Of a stretch of 43,981 nt of DNA, positions 31,220 through 39,225 are shown piece by piece. The stretch spans positions 1 through 43,981 of the forward strand of contig NZ_POTY01000020.1 in the NCBI RefSeq assembly GCF_003236315.1, written 5' to 3'. The notes beneath the pieces are model-generated. The model had not been told where the DNA came from. It saw nothing but the letters and a program-made list of their open reading frames with translations, and did no database searches. Every line of letters starts with the position of its first letter. The stretch's first letter is position 1. This stretch comes from Micromonospora craterilacus (lineage in GTDB: Bacteria > Actinomycetota > Actinomycetes > Mycobacteriales > Micromonosporaceae). Made by a program: the position numbers and the translations under genes.

Positions 31220-33061
31220 TTAGCCGGCGTCCAGGCCGCGCAGCACCAGCGGGAGGCGGGCCGCGCCACCGTCCACGACGCGTACCGGCACTCCCCAGTC
31301 CTGCCGGGTCAGGTGGCAGGCCGCGTGCTCCACGTCCGCGTCGCAGGTCGCCGCCTGGGCGGTCACCTGGAGCACGCCGTCGGTCACCGAGCCGTCGATC
31401 ACCAGGCGGCGGGACAGCTCGGTGCCGGTGCCCGCCCCCTCCACCAGCAGCTCGGGCGGCGACGCGGAGACCACCAGGCGGGTGGACGGCCCGTACGTCT
31501 CGTCCAGCTTCTGTCCCGGCGCCGGGGTGAAGACGACGTCCAGGACCACCTCGCCGGCGGCCAGGTCGGTCGGCTTGCGTTCGGTGCGGTGCCGCGGGCC
31601 GTCGACGGTGTCCGCGCCGGCCGCCGAGAGCGCGCCCGGGGCCAGCCGGGTGACCCGGTGCCCCGCGGACTCCACCACCAGCACCTCGCCGTCGGCAGTG
31701 AGGACCAGGTCGCTCGGCTCGGCGAGCCCGGTCGCCACCGTGCCGACCCGGTCCGTGGTCGGGTCATAGCGGCGGACCGCACCGTTGTACGTGTCGGCGA
31801 TCAGCACCGAGCCGTCGGGCAGCGCGCAGACACCGAGCGGGTGCTGAAGCAGTGCCTGCGCCGCCGGCCCGTCCACGTGGCCGAAGTCGAACAGGCCCTG
31901 GCCGACCGCGGTGCCCAGGACACCGTTCTCGACGTACCGGACGGCGCTGGTCTCGCTGTCGGCGACCCAGAGCCGGGCGCCGTCGGCGGAGACGGCGAGC
32001 CCGGACGGCTGGGCCAGCCACGCCTCGGCCAGCGGCCCGTCGCGCAGCGCCTCCACGGTCGTGCCGGCGTACATCCCGGCGGTCCGCTTGATCGGGTCGA
32101 ACCACCACAGCTGGTGGATGCCCGCCATGGCGATGACCAGCTTGTCGTCGTACCAGGCGAGGTCCCAGGGTGAGGAGAGGTCGACCGAGAGCGCGTCGTG
32201 CGCGTGGTCGTCGACCGTGGACCGCCACTGCCGCCCGGTGCCGGCCACGGTGACCACCTCGCCGGTGGCCAGCCGTACGCCGCGCAGCAGGTGGTTGACC
32301 GTGTCGGCGACCACCAGGTCGTAACCGGCGACCTCGGCGACCTGCTCCGGGAGCAGGCACAGCCCCTGCGGCTCGGAGAACGTGGCGGCGTCGGCCGCCC
32401 CGTCCGCCCGGCCCCGCTCGCCGGTACCGATCGTGCGGACGACGGTCTCGCCGTCGGCGGTCAACTCGACCATCCGGTGCCGGGCCGAGTCCGACACCAG
32501 CAGGCCGCCGTCGGGCAGCGCCACCGCCTTGCCGGGGAACCGCAGGGTGGTCTGCGGCTCGGCCGGCGGGACGTACGGCCCGTCACCCCGGTGCAGCGTG
32601 CCCTTGGCCCCATGGGTGGCGATCAGGTCGTCGATCAGCCGGGCTAGCCCTTCGGCGTGTCCCTCGCCGGCCATCGTGGCCACCACGTAGCCCTCGGGGT
32701 CGATCACCGCGAGGGTCGGCCAGGCGCGGGCCGCGTACTGCTGCCACATGTCCAGCTCGGGGTCGTCGAGGACGGGGTGGTGCACGCCGTACCGCTCGAC
32801 GGCGGCGGCCAGCGCGTCCGGGTCCTTCTCGTGCTCGAACTTCGGCGAATGCACGCCGATCACGACGAGGACGTCGGCGTACTTCTCCTCCAGCGGGCGC
32901 AGCTCGTCCAGCACGTGCAGGCAGTTGATGCAGCAGAAGGTCCAGAAATCTAAGATGACGCAGCGACCTCGAAGGTCCCGCAATGTCAGGTTTCGTCCGC
33001 CTGTGTTGAGCCAGGCGCGACCCTTCAGTTCGGGCGCTCGGACACGGGGCGAGGTAGCCAT
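31220..33061 (-). CDS. thioredoxin-like/NHL-repeat protein (NHLRC2-like)
   Basis: This 613-aa protein has an N-terminal thioredoxin-fold domain (residues about 1-155) and an NHL/SMP-30-type beta-propeller (about 165-480), followed by a beta-rich C-terminal domain. The redox motif is FWTFCCINCLHVLDEL (CCxxC). Propeller blades are seen in ALPDGGLLVSDSARHRMVEL, GLAVSADGARLWVADSETSA and CALPDGSVLIADTYNGAVRR. There is no signal peptide, so it is probably cytoplasmic. The function of the family is unclear; thiol chemistry plus a binding platform is inferred. ATG 33061 follows GGAGGG. Confidence 0.88.
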   Translation of the reverse strand: MATSPRVRAPELKGRAWLNTGGRNLTLRDLRGRCVILDFWTFCCINCLHVLDELRPLEEKYADVLVVIGVHSPKFEHEKDPDALAAAVERYGVHHPVLDDPELDMWQQYAARAWPTLAVIDPEGYVVATMAGEGHAEGLARLIDDLIATHGAKGTLHRGDGPYVPPAEPQTTLRFPGKAVALPDGGLLVSDSARHRMVELTADGETVVRTIGTGERGRADGAADAATFSEPQGLCLLPEQVAEVAGYDLVVADTVNHLLRGVRLATGEVVTVAGTGRQWRSTVDDHAHDALSVDLSSPWDLAWYDDKLVIAMAGIHQLWWFDPIKRTAGMYAGTTVEALRDGPLAEAWLAQPSGLAVSADGARLWVADSETSAVRYVENGVLGTAVGQGLFDFGHVDGPAAQALLQHPLGVCALPDGSVLIADTYNGAVRRYDPTTDRVGTVATGLAEPSDLVLTADGEVLVVESAGHRVTRLAPGALSAAGADTVDGPRHRTERKPTDLAAGEVVLDVVFTPAPGQKLDETYGPSTRLVVSASPPELLVEGAGTGTELSRRLVIDGSVTDGVLQVTAQAATCDADVEHAACHLTRQDWGVPVRVVDGGAARLPLVLRGLDAG

Positions 33062-33148
33062 ACAGCAACCCTCCCACGGCGCGGCCGAGGGCAACGCGGG
33101 GGATCGGCCAACGTGATGCGGGAAACGGCACGCGGCCGAGGAGGTGTC

Positions 33149-33661
33149 CTAGCCGTCGCTCGGTGGCGCGTGTAATGCAGAAAGCCCCGGACTCCGGCAC
33201 CCGCCAGAGTCCGGGGCTTTCGGTCTGCTGTGTGCCCGCGGGGCTCTTCGCATGAGGATCGCTGACATCCGGCGCCCGGACGGCGGGGCGGGGTCCTGAG
33301 TGACCCGCGGCGACAACAGCCGGAGCGTGGGCGCGTGCCGGCCGCTCGGGTCGGTCGTGAAGTCGCCGACCTGCTCGGCCGTGATCGTCGCCTCGGCGCT
33401 GTACTTGCCCGCGGACGGACCGTGCGGGCGGCCGGGGTTCAGCGCCAGCCCTACCCCCGATTCACCGCCCAGGTACCGCACGTGCACGAACTGGCCGTCA
33501 TTAGCCGGGTTGGTCATCGCAAACCCAGCGTCGTCGATGACAATCTCGTTTTGCGTGCCAGCGATGAGGATTGATCCCGAGATGTGCGAGCCGGTGATGG
33601 TCTTACCCGTGATCGCGTTCGCAGCGATCTTGTCCGTCGTGATCGCATTCGCTGGGGTCAC
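33149..33661 (-). pseudogene. phage minor-tail-protein-like fragment
   Basis: The frame from GTG 33661 starts TPANAITTDKIAANAITGKT, followed by IDDAGFAMTNPANDGQFVHV and YSAEATITAEQVGDF. This is the repeated Ala-Ile-Thr style of actinophage minor tail proteins. The homologous part appears to end near 33290; beyond it the frame becomes Arg/Pro-rich and runs through a terminator hairpin at 33180-33221, so the 3' end is not native. Upstream in-frame sequence is also open without tail-like features. I read it as a small prophage scrap beside small mobile-type genes. Confidence 0.55.
33180..33221. terminator. 15-bp hairpin
   Basis: A perfect stem (GAAAGCCCCGGACTC/GAGTCCGGGGCTTTC) with a 12-nt loop sits at the junction between the NHL gene's upstream region and the phage-like fragment. 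It probably stops minus-strand transcription from the remnant before it reaches the NHL gene. Confidence 0.75.
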
Positions 33662-33784
33662 TTCGTCACTCCCGCGCCGCTCTCCCGGCGTCCGGAGGCA
33701 CTTACACGGCCGCCCGCGCCGGGAGGGAACACAGACCCGCCCCGAGACCGTGGACCGGGGGGGCCACGGAGCCGGGGCGGGTGG

Positions 33785-34042
33785 TCACTTCGAGGGGCGA
33801 ACAGGTACCCAGTCCGTGAACCGCTTGTGCAGGTCCGCCGGGGGCGTGCCCGAGTCCAGCTCGGCGAGCTGCTCGGCGGCCTCCTCGCGAAGCGTCACGA
33901 GATAGACCATCAACGCGGGCTTGTCGTCCTTGTATTCGGCTAGTAGCCGCAGCTTCGCCGGGGAGCACGGCCACGCGGCGCCGCACGCCTGGCAGCGCCA
34001 CGACGGGCGGGCCGGCAGGTGGGCTTCGAGGTCGCCGCTCAC
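33785..34042 (-). CDS. small CxxC protein
   Basis: This 85-aa protein starts at GTG 34042 (VSGDLEAHLPARPSW). A Cys-rich knuckle, RCQACGAAWPCSPAK, probably binds zinc. It is followed by a helical stretch (LRLLAEYKDDKPALMVYLVT) and a polar end. I have seen this layout in many small actinomycete proteins encoded beside HTH regulators in mobile regions, where it is usually left as hypothetical. The GTG overlaps the stop of the upstream gene (GTGA at 34039-34042), so the two are coupled. Confidence 0.7.
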   Translation of the reverse strand: MSGDLEAHLPARPSWRCQACGAAWPCSPAKLRLLAEYKDDKPALMVYLVTLREEAAEQLAELDSGTPPADLHKRFTDWVPVRPSK

Positions 34043-34332
34043 CCGGTCACGCTCACGGCGACGGAGCGCGGCCGGGAGCGAGCGGCGTACGGGACCGGCG
34101 GGACGGTCACCGGGCGCGCTCCTGCGGGCATCAGAAACAGCGACCGCCTCGCCGTCGCGTCCCCGTGCCGATCGAGCTGATAGCAGTCGATCCACACCCA
34201 CCCGTCGTACGTCGGCCGATCGAGCGTGCGAATCACCCGGACCAAGATTGGCAGCAAGAATTGCGGGGATGCTTCCCGGGTCAGGACGTACACGCCGGGG
34301 GAGGGGCGGGGCGTCCTGCCCTCCCGGCTCAC
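34039..34332 (-). CDS. small conserved hypothetical protein
   Basis: This 97-aa protein reads from GTG 34332. The central block YVLTREASPQFLLPILVRVI and DGWVWIDCYQLDRHGDATAR followed by RSLFLMPAGA looks like a compact beta-rich domain found in short actinomycete proteins of unknown function. The N-terminal 15 residues are Arg/Pro-rich, so translation could instead begin at the GTG of VYVLTRE. It forms a two-gene unit with the CxxC protein and is divergent from the HTH regulator, a cassette layout typical of integrative elements. Confidence 0.65.
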   Translation of the reverse strand: MSREGRTPRPSPGVYVLTREASPQFLLPILVRVIRTLDRPTYDGWVWIDCYQLDRHGDATARRSLFLMPAGARPVTVPPVPYAARSRPRSVAVSVTG

Positions 34333-34554
34333 CGGACGTCACGACGGTTGCGGCAGTTGGACACGGGCACCTCCTCGGTCGTTGGAGAGGGCCGCCCCGG
34401 ATGCTCGCCCAGGGGCGACCCCCGACAGCACAGCCAGCGGGCCGTCTCCCCTCCACTAGCGCGCGCCGTCGAGGCGAAACGCTTCCAGTCAGTGACGGAC
34501 GGCTGTACCGCCCGTATGCGACGATCGAGGGACGTCTAGGAAAGGTCCCCTGCG

Positions 34555-35295
34555 ATGCCGAGGAACGACGCTCTGCGAAGCGCCATTGTCGCGGCGGGGC
34601 TGACCGTCGCCGACCTCGCGGGCAAATGCGATGTAGACGCGAAGACTGTTGAGCGGTGGGTCAGCCGGGGTCGCCTTCCTCACCCTCGCTCGCGCGTGCG
34701 GGCCGCCTCCGTTCTGGGTCAAGATGTAGATGTGCTGTGGCCTGAGGTTGTCCGCCGGGCGGTCAAGGTGGGGGCCGACCGTGAGCTAGTCGGTGTCTAC
34801 CCTCGACGCTCCGACCTACCGCGGTCGCTTTTCCGCGAGCTGATCGAGCGGTCGCGGTCGCGTCTGTGGTTCGGCGGGTATACCAGCTACTTCGTGTGGC
34901 TGGAAGTGCCCAACGCGGCCGGCACCCTTGGCGCGAAGGCCGGTCACGGGGCGGACGTCCGCTTCCTGTTGGGTGACCCGGCAAGCCCGATCACGGCGAG
35001 TCGCGAACAGATCGAGGACACTCCGCTGACCCTGGCAACGCGCATCGCCATGACGCAGGCCGAGATCGCGAAGTCGCCGACACCGCTCGCTGTTCGTTCC
35101 TCCGACCGGCACATTTCCATGTCTGTGTGGATCTTCGACGACGAAGCGATCGTCGCAACCCACATCGGTGCCGGGCTTGGCCAAGACTCCGTCACTTTGC
35201 ATCTTCAGCGCCGTGAAGCGGGCGGCCCGTTCGACCGATACGTCGAGCACTTCGAGGCCCTATGGGCTGACGCCCAGGTCGCCGAGCGGGCCTGA
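34555..35295 (+). CDS. HTH regulator with C-terminal PLD-like sensor domain
   Basis: This 246-aa protein has an N-terminal XRE/MerR-like HTH (about residues 8-50: ALRSAIVAAGLTVADLAGKC, DVDAKTVERWVSRGRLP) and a C-terminal domain resembling the phospholipase-D-like domain of DUF5919-type proteins (LFRELIERSRSRLWFGGYTS, ADVRFLLGDPASP, MSVWIFDDEAIVATHIGAGL). The catalytic HKD motif of true PLD enzymes is not seen, so a ligand-binding role is more likely. AGGAAAGG precedes ATG 34555. It is divergent from the two small genes and followed by a U-tailed terminator. A regulator of a mobile cassette is inferred. Confidence 0.8.
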   Translation: MPRNDALRSAIVAAGLTVADLAGKCDVDAKTVERWVSRGRLPHPRSRVRAASVLGQDVDVLWPEVVRRAVKVGADRELVGVYPRRSDLPRSLFRELIERSRSRLWFGGYTSYFVWLEVPNAAGTLGAKAGHGADVRFLLGDPASPITASREQIEDTPLTLATRIAMTQAEIAKSPTPLAVRSSDRHISMSVWIFDDEAIVATHIGAGLGQDSVTLHLQRREAGGPFDRYVEHFEALWADAQVAERA

Positions 35296-35310
35296 CCCAA
35301 GCGCGCGAGG

Positions 35311-35337
35311 GCGCCCGTCCCGTCGCGGGGCGGGCGC
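35311..35337 (+). terminator. intrinsic terminator after the HTH regulator
   Basis: A 12-bp stem (GCGCCCGTCCCG/CGGGGCGGGCGC, one wobble) with a TCG loop and a short T-run (35338-35340) lies 16 bp after the stop. Confidence 0.75.
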
Positions 35338-35445
35338 TTTGCGTTGGCAGCGCGACACGCCGACGCCGCACAGCGCTAACAGTGCCGGAATCTGCGCGAT
35401 CTGCACAGCGATCGGATGAACTGGCGTCCGCTGAACGGCCCATAC

Positions 35446-35482
35446 GGCGGTAAGCGGCGGTACCCGCGGGTAAAAGGCGGTA
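35446..35482. repeat. four 10-bp-phased repeats of GGCGGTA type
   Basis: GGCGGTA occurs at 35446, 35456 and 35476, and a variant GCGGGTA at 35466. Starts are therefore exactly 10 bp apart on one DNA face, with the unit GGCGGTAAGC repeated at the first and last positions. The array lies 93 bp before a 49-codon membrane peptide gene. Iterons, regulator sites or recombinase arm sites are possible. Confidence 0.65.
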
Positions 35483-35574
35483 AGCGACCGTTGCCAACGC
35501 ACATGTCCTCGCGTCAGCTACAGCGCTAGCTGGTCGCACGACACAAGCCCTGGACGGCACTACCGTCCCGAGGC

Positions 35575-35724
35575 GTGACGACCGAAGAGCAGACCAACAG
35601 CGGCCCGCGCGACCGGCACAGCATCATCCTCGACTACCTGAGGACCGCCCCGGGCATCATCACGAGCCTGAGCGCCCTTCTCGCGGCGGCGACCGGGCTT
35701 GTCGTCGCGCTGGCGGCGCGTTGA
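35575..35724 (+). CDS. 49-aa single-pass membrane peptide
   Basis: This short frame runs from GTG 35575 (VTTEEQTNSGPRDRHS) to TGA 35724. It has a polar, charged first 20 residues and a hydrophobic helix (SLSALLAAATGLVVALA, about residues 31-47) ending AAR. The amphipathic segment IILDYLRTAPGIIT leads into the helix. Codon choice is strongly GC-biased at third positions, which supports coding. No Shine-Dalgarno is evident. It could be a small plasmid- or phage-type membrane protein or a toxin-like peptide. Confidence 0.5.
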   Translation: MTTEEQTNSGPRDRHSIILDYLRTAPGIITSLSALLAAATGLVVALAAR

Positions 35725-35934
35725 CCGCCTCGGGCGACCGCCCGCACTGCCCGAGGGCGCGCGGGCGTGTAAACGGCCACCCGCCCAACGCCCGCACGGC
35801 CGTCGGTGTCCATCGTGGCCGCGGGCTGCGGCCGGGCGGGCACGGGCGGAAAGCTGTCCGCCTGGCCGACGCGGCTGTCCGCCCGGCGCCAGGGAGAGCG
35901 CCCGCCCTGCCCGCGACGGGCGCCCTCCTCTCCG

Positions 35935-36244
35935 TCAGGCGGTCGCCAGTGCCGGCGGGCGGCTCGCCTGTCGGCGTCGTGACGGCACCTTGTCGGCGTC
36001 GTGACGGCACCTTGTCGGCGTCGTGACGGCACCTTGTCGGCGTCGTGACGGCACCTTGTCGGCAGGCATGTACCGCCGGGCGGTCCGCTCGGACACGCCC
36101 AGGCGCGCGGCCACCTGGGCGGGCGTCGCGTCGGGGCGTCTCGGCCAGCGCTGCCGACACGCGATCGGCGGTCGCGGGCGGTGCCGCTGGAAGCACCCCG
36201 TACGACTCGGCGGGGCCACGGTTGCCCGTGACCCCGCCGCTCAC
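35935..36244 (-). pseudogene. frameshifted HTH protein with tandem-repeat C-terminus
   Basis: The first part lies in one frame (from about 36244: SGGVTGNRGPAESYGVLPAA to RVSAALAETP). It continues in another as DATPAQVAARLGVSERTARR, a clear HTH helix pair, then YMPADKVPSRRRQ. Removing one C from the C4 run (minus strand; 36133-36136) joins them as ETPDATPAQVAARLGV, so a single-base insertion or sequencing error splits the gene. The DATPAQVAARLGVSERTARR pattern is typical of the C-terminal HTH of DUF2637-type proteins on actinomycete plasmids and integrative elements. The last third is built from 22-bp tandem repeats. Confidence 0.65.
35969..36063. repeat. 22-bp tandem repeat, four exact copies plus 7 bp
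   Basis: The unit TGTCGGCGTCGTGACGGCAC+CT repeats exactly at 35969, 35991, 36013 and 36035, followed by 7 bp of a fifth. Because 22 is not a multiple of 3, each added copy shifts the reading frame of the overlapping HTH gene. Perfect identity implies recent expansion. Confidence 0.95.
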
Positions 36245-36254
36245 GCGTTGTGGA

Positions 36255-38744
36255 TCAGTTGGCGGCGTCCTTCAGGCAGAGCACCGGGTTGGCCTGGTTG
36301 TCGCGAAGGTCGACGTACGGCCCCTCCGGGTCGGGGCACTTGTCCTTCGACTCGACCTTCGACACCACGGTGAACGAGTCCGGCTCGCCGCACACTGCCT
36401 CGATGGGGTTGTCGCCCGACCGCTGGACGCAGGTGCCCACCGCCGGGTTGAACGGGCGGGGCTCGTCCGACCCGCCGATCATGCCGAGGAGCTTGAGCAG
36501 GCCGAGCGGGATGGAAAGGATGAGCACCGCGGCGACCAGCACCGCAGCGAGCACCCGACCGTTGCGGACCTTCGGCGCGGGGGCCTCCGGAGCGGGCTCG
36601 GCGACCGGCTTGAACGCGTCGAAGCGACCCTGCTCCGGTTCGGGCGCGCCCGAACCCCACGACGGGCCGGACTGCGGGGGCGGCGGGAACGCCGAGGTGT
36701 GGTCGCCACCCGGTTCGGGGCGGGCGGCGGCACCGTACGCACCGCCAGGACGGTCCGGTGCACCGCCGAACGGATCACCGGGTGCACCGCCGAACGGGTC
36801 GCCGGGGGGAGCGCCGAAGGGGCCACCGGGCGGAGCGCCGAACGGATCACCGGGCGGGCCGCCGAACGGGTCGGCCGGCCGCTCCGGCTCGACGTGCGGC
36901 CGCACGCCGTTGGCCGGTCGGTTGCTCGGCGGCGCGTCGACGAAGGACGGCAGCCCCGGCGGGAAGGCCGGAGGCGCGGCCGGCGAGGCGGGAGCAGCCG
37001 CGCCAGCGAAGGCGTTCGGCCCGCCGGTCGGCGGCTCCCGGTCGGCGAAGCGCGGCTCCGGGGCCTGGTCGAACCGGGGCACCAGCGGCTGGTCGTCCCG
37101 CTCCTGGGCCGGCTCCTCGGGCTGGGCCGGTCGGCCGTACACCCGCGGCTGCGGTGCGGACGTGCCCGCTGGCCGGGCCGCGTGGTCGGCCGGCGGCATC
37201 ACCCGGCTGGCCAGCGGCACCGAGGCGCTCGCCGAGACCCCACCGGCTGGCGGGGTGGCCCGGCCGGCAGCCTCCGGGGAGGTGCGCGGCGCGGGGATGG
37301 CCGGCCCGGCGGGTGACTGCGGGTCGTCGTGCCGGGACTCCGGCTGACCCCAGCCCAGGCCACCGGCCGGCTGATCGGCTCCCGGGCGGGCGCCTGCGCC
37401 CTGGTCGCCGGAGAACGGCGCGAGCGGGGCGAAGTCGGCCGGCGGGGGGAAGTCGGCTGGCGGGGCGAAGTCGGCCGGCGGCACGCCGGCCAGGCTGGCA
37501 CCCGGTACCCGCTGCTCCTGCGGCGGCAGCGGCACCATGTTTGCCGGCGAGATGCCGGGGGCCGGGGCGGGCTGGTAGACCGGCGCGTCCTCGGCTCGGC
37601 CCGGGTCGGGCTCGGCGTCGGGCCGCGCCGAGGCGGCCTCCGCCGACCCGGTGCTGCCCCACGCCTCGCCCGGTGCCCACGGCTGCATGTCGGGCAGCGA
37701 CGAGCGATCGGCGGCGGTACGGGACGGGAGTGGCTCCCCAGCGGGGTTCCAGGACGGTGGTGGTGGCCCGGAGTCGCCGGGTCGGGCCGATCCGGCGGCG
37801 GGCTCGGCGGGCGTCCACGCCGCTGCCGGCCGGTCCTGGGCGGGCGGCGACCACTGCGGCCGCTCGTCGGCCGCCGCGTCGCCGGCCGGCCATCCGGCTG
37901 ACTCAGCCGGCTGCGGCGTGGCCCAGTCGGGCTGCGCCGGCCGGTCGCCGCCGGTTTGCCAACCCTCGGCCGACTGTTCGCCGGACCAGCCGCCGGCGGC
38001 GGCTTCCCGCCGCTGGCCGGTGGCCCAGGCGGGTGGTTCCTGCTCGGCCGGCCACGCGCCGGCGCGGGCCGCCTCGTCGGAAGTGGGCCGGTGCGGTAGC
38101 GCGGTGTCGGCCTGCGGCACCTGGGCCGTTGCCCGGGCCGCCGGCTGGTCGGCCTGCGCCCAGTCCGGCCGGGCCGGCTCGGATGGGCCTGCGGCCGTGG
38201 CCCAGCCGGGAGTCTGGTCGTCGGTACGGGAGGCCCACTCCGGCTGCTGGCCGCCGGCCCAGCCGGCTGCCGGCTGACCGCCGGCCCAGTCGGCGGGCTG
38301 ACCCGACGCGGACTGGTTGGGCGTCCACTCTGGCGGCTGACCGGCGTCCGGTGTGGTGGAATCGGCCCAGGTCGGGCCGGCCTGCTCACCGGCCGCCCAG
38401 GCGGGCTGATCCGATGTGGACGGTGCGGACGGGGCCCAGCCCTGGCCGGGCTGCTCCCGCTGGTCTGCCTGGGCCAGCCAGGAAGGTTGGCTGCCGGGGG
38501 TCGAGGATTCCGCCTGCCGGGTCGCCTGAGCGGTGCCCCACGGGGCGCCCTGCTGGCTCGCCCAGGCGGGTGTGGACGCGTCGGGTCGCGCTGGCGGTGG
38601 CGGAGCCCAGCCCAGGTCGGGGGCGGATGCGCCATACCCGCCGTCCTGTTGAGCCGGCCGGTCGCCGTACGGCGCCGGTCCGCCGCCGCCCGGCGGCACC
38701 TCGTCCGGCTCCTGGCCGGGGCGGTGCGGGCCCTCGGACGTCAT
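36255..38744 (-). CDS. 829-aa low-complexity single-pass membrane protein with a Cys-containing C-terminal domain
   Basis: Residues 1 to about 740 are Pro/Ala/Gly/Gln-rich and probably disordered in the cytoplasm. Three repeat types are visible: Trp-centred units (PEWTPNQ, ADWAGGQ, AGWAGGQ, PEWASR, PGWATA, PDWAQA) in the first third, PPADF(A/P) units in the middle, and DPFGG(P/A)PG units near 660-700. One transmembrane helix (VLAAVLVAAVLILSIPLGLL) precedes a ~65-residue extracytoplasmic domain with four Cys (GTCVQRSGD, EAVCGEPD, KDKCPDPEG, VLCLKDA), resembling the C-terminal domain of LppU/SCO3897-type proteins. ATG 38744 (MTSEGPHRPGQEP) is the first family-like Met. The function is unknown. 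Confidence 0.75.
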   Translation of the reverse strand: MTSEGPHRPGQEPDEVPPGGGGPAPYGDRPAQQDGGYGASAPDLGWAPPPPARPDASTPAWASQQGAPWGTAQATRQAESSTPGSQPSWLAQADQREQPGQGWAPSAPSTSDQPAWAAGEQAGPTWADSTTPDAGQPPEWTPNQSASGQPADWAGGQPAAGWAGGQQPEWASRTDDQTPGWATAAGPSEPARPDWAQADQPAARATAQVPQADTALPHRPTSDEAARAGAWPAEQEPPAWATGQRREAAAGGWSGEQSAEGWQTGGDRPAQPDWATPQPAESAGWPAGDAAADERPQWSPPAQDRPAAAWTPAEPAAGSARPGDSGPPPPSWNPAGEPLPSRTAADRSSLPDMQPWAPGEAWGSTGSAEAASARPDAEPDPGRAEDAPVYQPAPAPGISPANMVPLPPQEQRVPGASLAGVPPADFAPPADFPPPADFAPLAPFSGDQGAGARPGADQPAGGLGWGQPESRHDDPQSPAGPAIPAPRTSPEAAGRATPPAGGVSASASVPLASRVMPPADHAARPAGTSAPQPRVYGRPAQPEEPAQERDDQPLVPRFDQAPEPRFADREPPTGGPNAFAGAAAPASPAAPPAFPPGLPSFVDAPPSNRPANGVRPHVEPERPADPFGGPPGDPFGAPPGGPFGAPPGDPFGGAPGDPFGGAPDRPGGAYGAAARPEPGGDHTSAFPPPPQSGPSWGSGAPEPEQGRFDAFKPVAEPAPEAPAPKVRNGRVLAAVLVAAVLILSIPLGLLKLLGMIGGSDEPRPFNPAVGTCVQRSGDNPIEAVCGEPDSFTVVSKVESKDKCPDPEGPYVDLRDNQANPVLCLKDAAN

Positions 38745-39021
38745 GCGTGCGCCTCCTCCATCACATGTCGGCCGCCGTCGCCGATGGTCTCGGCAGGGCA
38801 GCCGGCGGTGCCGGCGTACCGGCCGTGCCGGCTCCCCGCACCGTATCCCGGTGACCTCCGGGGGGCTTCCGGGGAGCATCGATCGTCACTGTCCGTCGCT
38901 GGGCGGTGTCGAGGTGCTTCTATCGCCTCAACCTGTCCCCGACCACGTACGACGACCGAGAACCACCGTACCGGGCGCTGCGCCGGGGCGGTATCCCGGT
39001 GCCAACGGCCGCTCACAACGC

Positions 39022-39056
39022 CGACGACCCGCCCGGGTGGCCCGGGCGGGTCGTCG
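39022..39056. terminator. terminator after the 45-aa gene
   Basis: A perfect 16-bp stem (CGACGACCCGCCCGGG/CCCGGGCGGGTCGTCG) with a TGG loop lies 32 bp downstream of the small minus-strand gene. The 277 bp between it and the 829-aa gene hold no gene I can support. Confidence 0.8.
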
Positions 39057-39087
39057 ATCTGGAGGAGGTGAATAACGTCGTGTGGCG

Positions 39088-39225
39088 TCAGTGCATGTGA
39101 CGCTGGGCGATGGCGAGGATCTCGTCGCGGACCGCAGGCGAGCTCGCGGAGCGCAGCGCCCGCTCGATGGCGCGGGCGCGGCGGCTGGCGTCGCGGCGGT
39201 TGCGGATTCGCTCGATCATGCTCAT
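39088..39225 (-). CDS. 45-aa conserved actinobacterial small protein
   Basis: This 45-residue protein reads MSMIERIRNRRDASRRARAI, then ERALRSASSPAVRDEILAIA and QRHMH. It is wholly helical and very basic in the first half. GGAGGAGAG lies 5 nt before ATG 39225, which is strong support. I recall near-identical 40-45-aa proteins in many Actinobacteria, so it is likely a genuine conserved gene rather than a chance frame. The role is unknown; the basic helix could bind nucleic acid. It is monocistronic with its own terminator. Confidence 0.78.
   Translation of the reverse strand: MSMIERIRNRRDASRRARAIERALRSASSPAVRDEILAIAQRHMH

Noticed and set aside
35969..36063. A CRISPR array
   Set aside because: The 22-bp units are directly adjacent with no spacers, so this is a tandem repeat.
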